From the NCBI GenBank assembly GCA_031397815.1, contig JANNMJ010000126.1:1-13371 (forward strand): DNA of 13,371 nucleotides. The letters are read 5' to 3'. The position numbers and the translations under genes are program-made. Positions within the stretch are counted from its first letter, which is position 1. Each line of letters opens with the position of its first letter. The notes under the pieces are model-generated. The model did no database searches and had not been told where the DNA came from. It saw nothing but the letters and a program-made list of their open reading frames with translations. The DNA comes from JANNMJ01 sp031397815. Its GTDB lineage: Bacteria > Bacteroidota > Bacteroidia > Cytophagales > Hymenobacteraceae. Positions 13,273 through 13,371 of this stretch are shown in pieces.

Positions 13273-13371
13273 TTACGACCCTAATTCTGTTTTCGTGCAT
13301 TTGGAGACATTTACTGAAGGAGCAGGACTTTCGTACCAGTACGCCGCATCGGTGGCGCAAGGAACAATTGA
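13262..13371 (+). CDS. Possible 5' end of a gene running off the window
   Basis: A frame with a GTG at 13262 stays open to the last base, and its residues (IVNYDPNSVFVHLETFTEG) look protein-like. A TTG at 13253 is an alternative start, and the frame is open further upstream into the repeat. There is no ATG and too little sequence to name a family. The region could equally be an untranslated leader, since TGCATTTG near 13298 is close to a -7 element. Confidence 0.25.
   Translation, partial: MIVNYDPNSVFVHLETFTEGAGLSYQYAASVAQGTI

Noticed and set aside
13091..13371. CRISPR array or tRNA in the 3' end region
   Set aside because: Only one inverted pair and one short palindrome are present; there are no regularly spaced direct repeats and no cloverleaf.

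Overview
The window looks like chromosomal DNA of a GC-rich member of the Bacteroidota, most likely Hymenobacter or a close relative in the Hymenobacteraceae. The evidence is a protein with a type IX secretion (Por) C-terminal sorting domain, start codons without Shine-Dalgarno sequences, a TAnnTTTG-type -7 element, and many GC-rich intergenic palindromes of a kind common in such genomes. The genus is inferred from overall look, not from a marker gene.

Positions 1-471 are gene-poor and visibly AT-richer than the rest. They hold a possible gene 3' end and a small unknown ORF, and look like a remnant or acquired piece. Positions 472-8243 form a one-directional purine (urate) catabolism cluster: allantoinase (allB), allantoate amidohydrolase (allC), (S)-ureidoglycine aminohydrolase (allE), OHCU decarboxylase (uraD), 5-hydroxyisourate hydrolase (uraH), a CitE/HpcH-like enzyme that I match to the DUF6986 type, a small multi-spanning membrane protein resembling Mpv17/PMP22, and an XdhC-type molybdenum-enzyme maturation factor. 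In pathway order, UraH and UraD turn 5-hydroxyisourate into (S)-allantoin, AllB opens it to allantoate, AllC gives ureidoglycine, and AllE gives ureidoglycolate. XdhC points to xanthine dehydrogenase upstream in the pathway. Urate oxidase, xanthine dehydrogenase subunits and a ureidoglycolate-to-glyoxylate enzyme are not in the window. The CitE-like protein is a candidate for handling the C2 end product.

Almost every gap between the cluster genes carries an inverted repeat, and the allB start codon lies inside a long hairpin. A rho-independent terminator closes the cluster at about 8301-8350.

Positions 8564-11302 encode a large secreted M43-family zinc metallopeptidase with two tandem FN3+GEVED units and a T9SS sorting domain. 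It has a TACATTTG -7 element upstream and a strong terminator downstream. Next come a small exported helical protein (11541-12092), a perfect 34-bp palindrome acting as a probable shared terminator, a convergent hydrophilic disordered protein on the minus strand (12230-12667), and a 73-residue two-helix membrane protein ending in four histidines (12869-13090). The last 281 bases contain a REPIN-like inverted repeat, a second hairpin and perhaps the first codons of a gene running off the end.

The only gene-free stretches longer than 300 bases are the 5' end up to 471 (apart from the two weak ORFs) and 8244-8563, which holds a terminator, a promoter element and a pyrimidine-rich leader.
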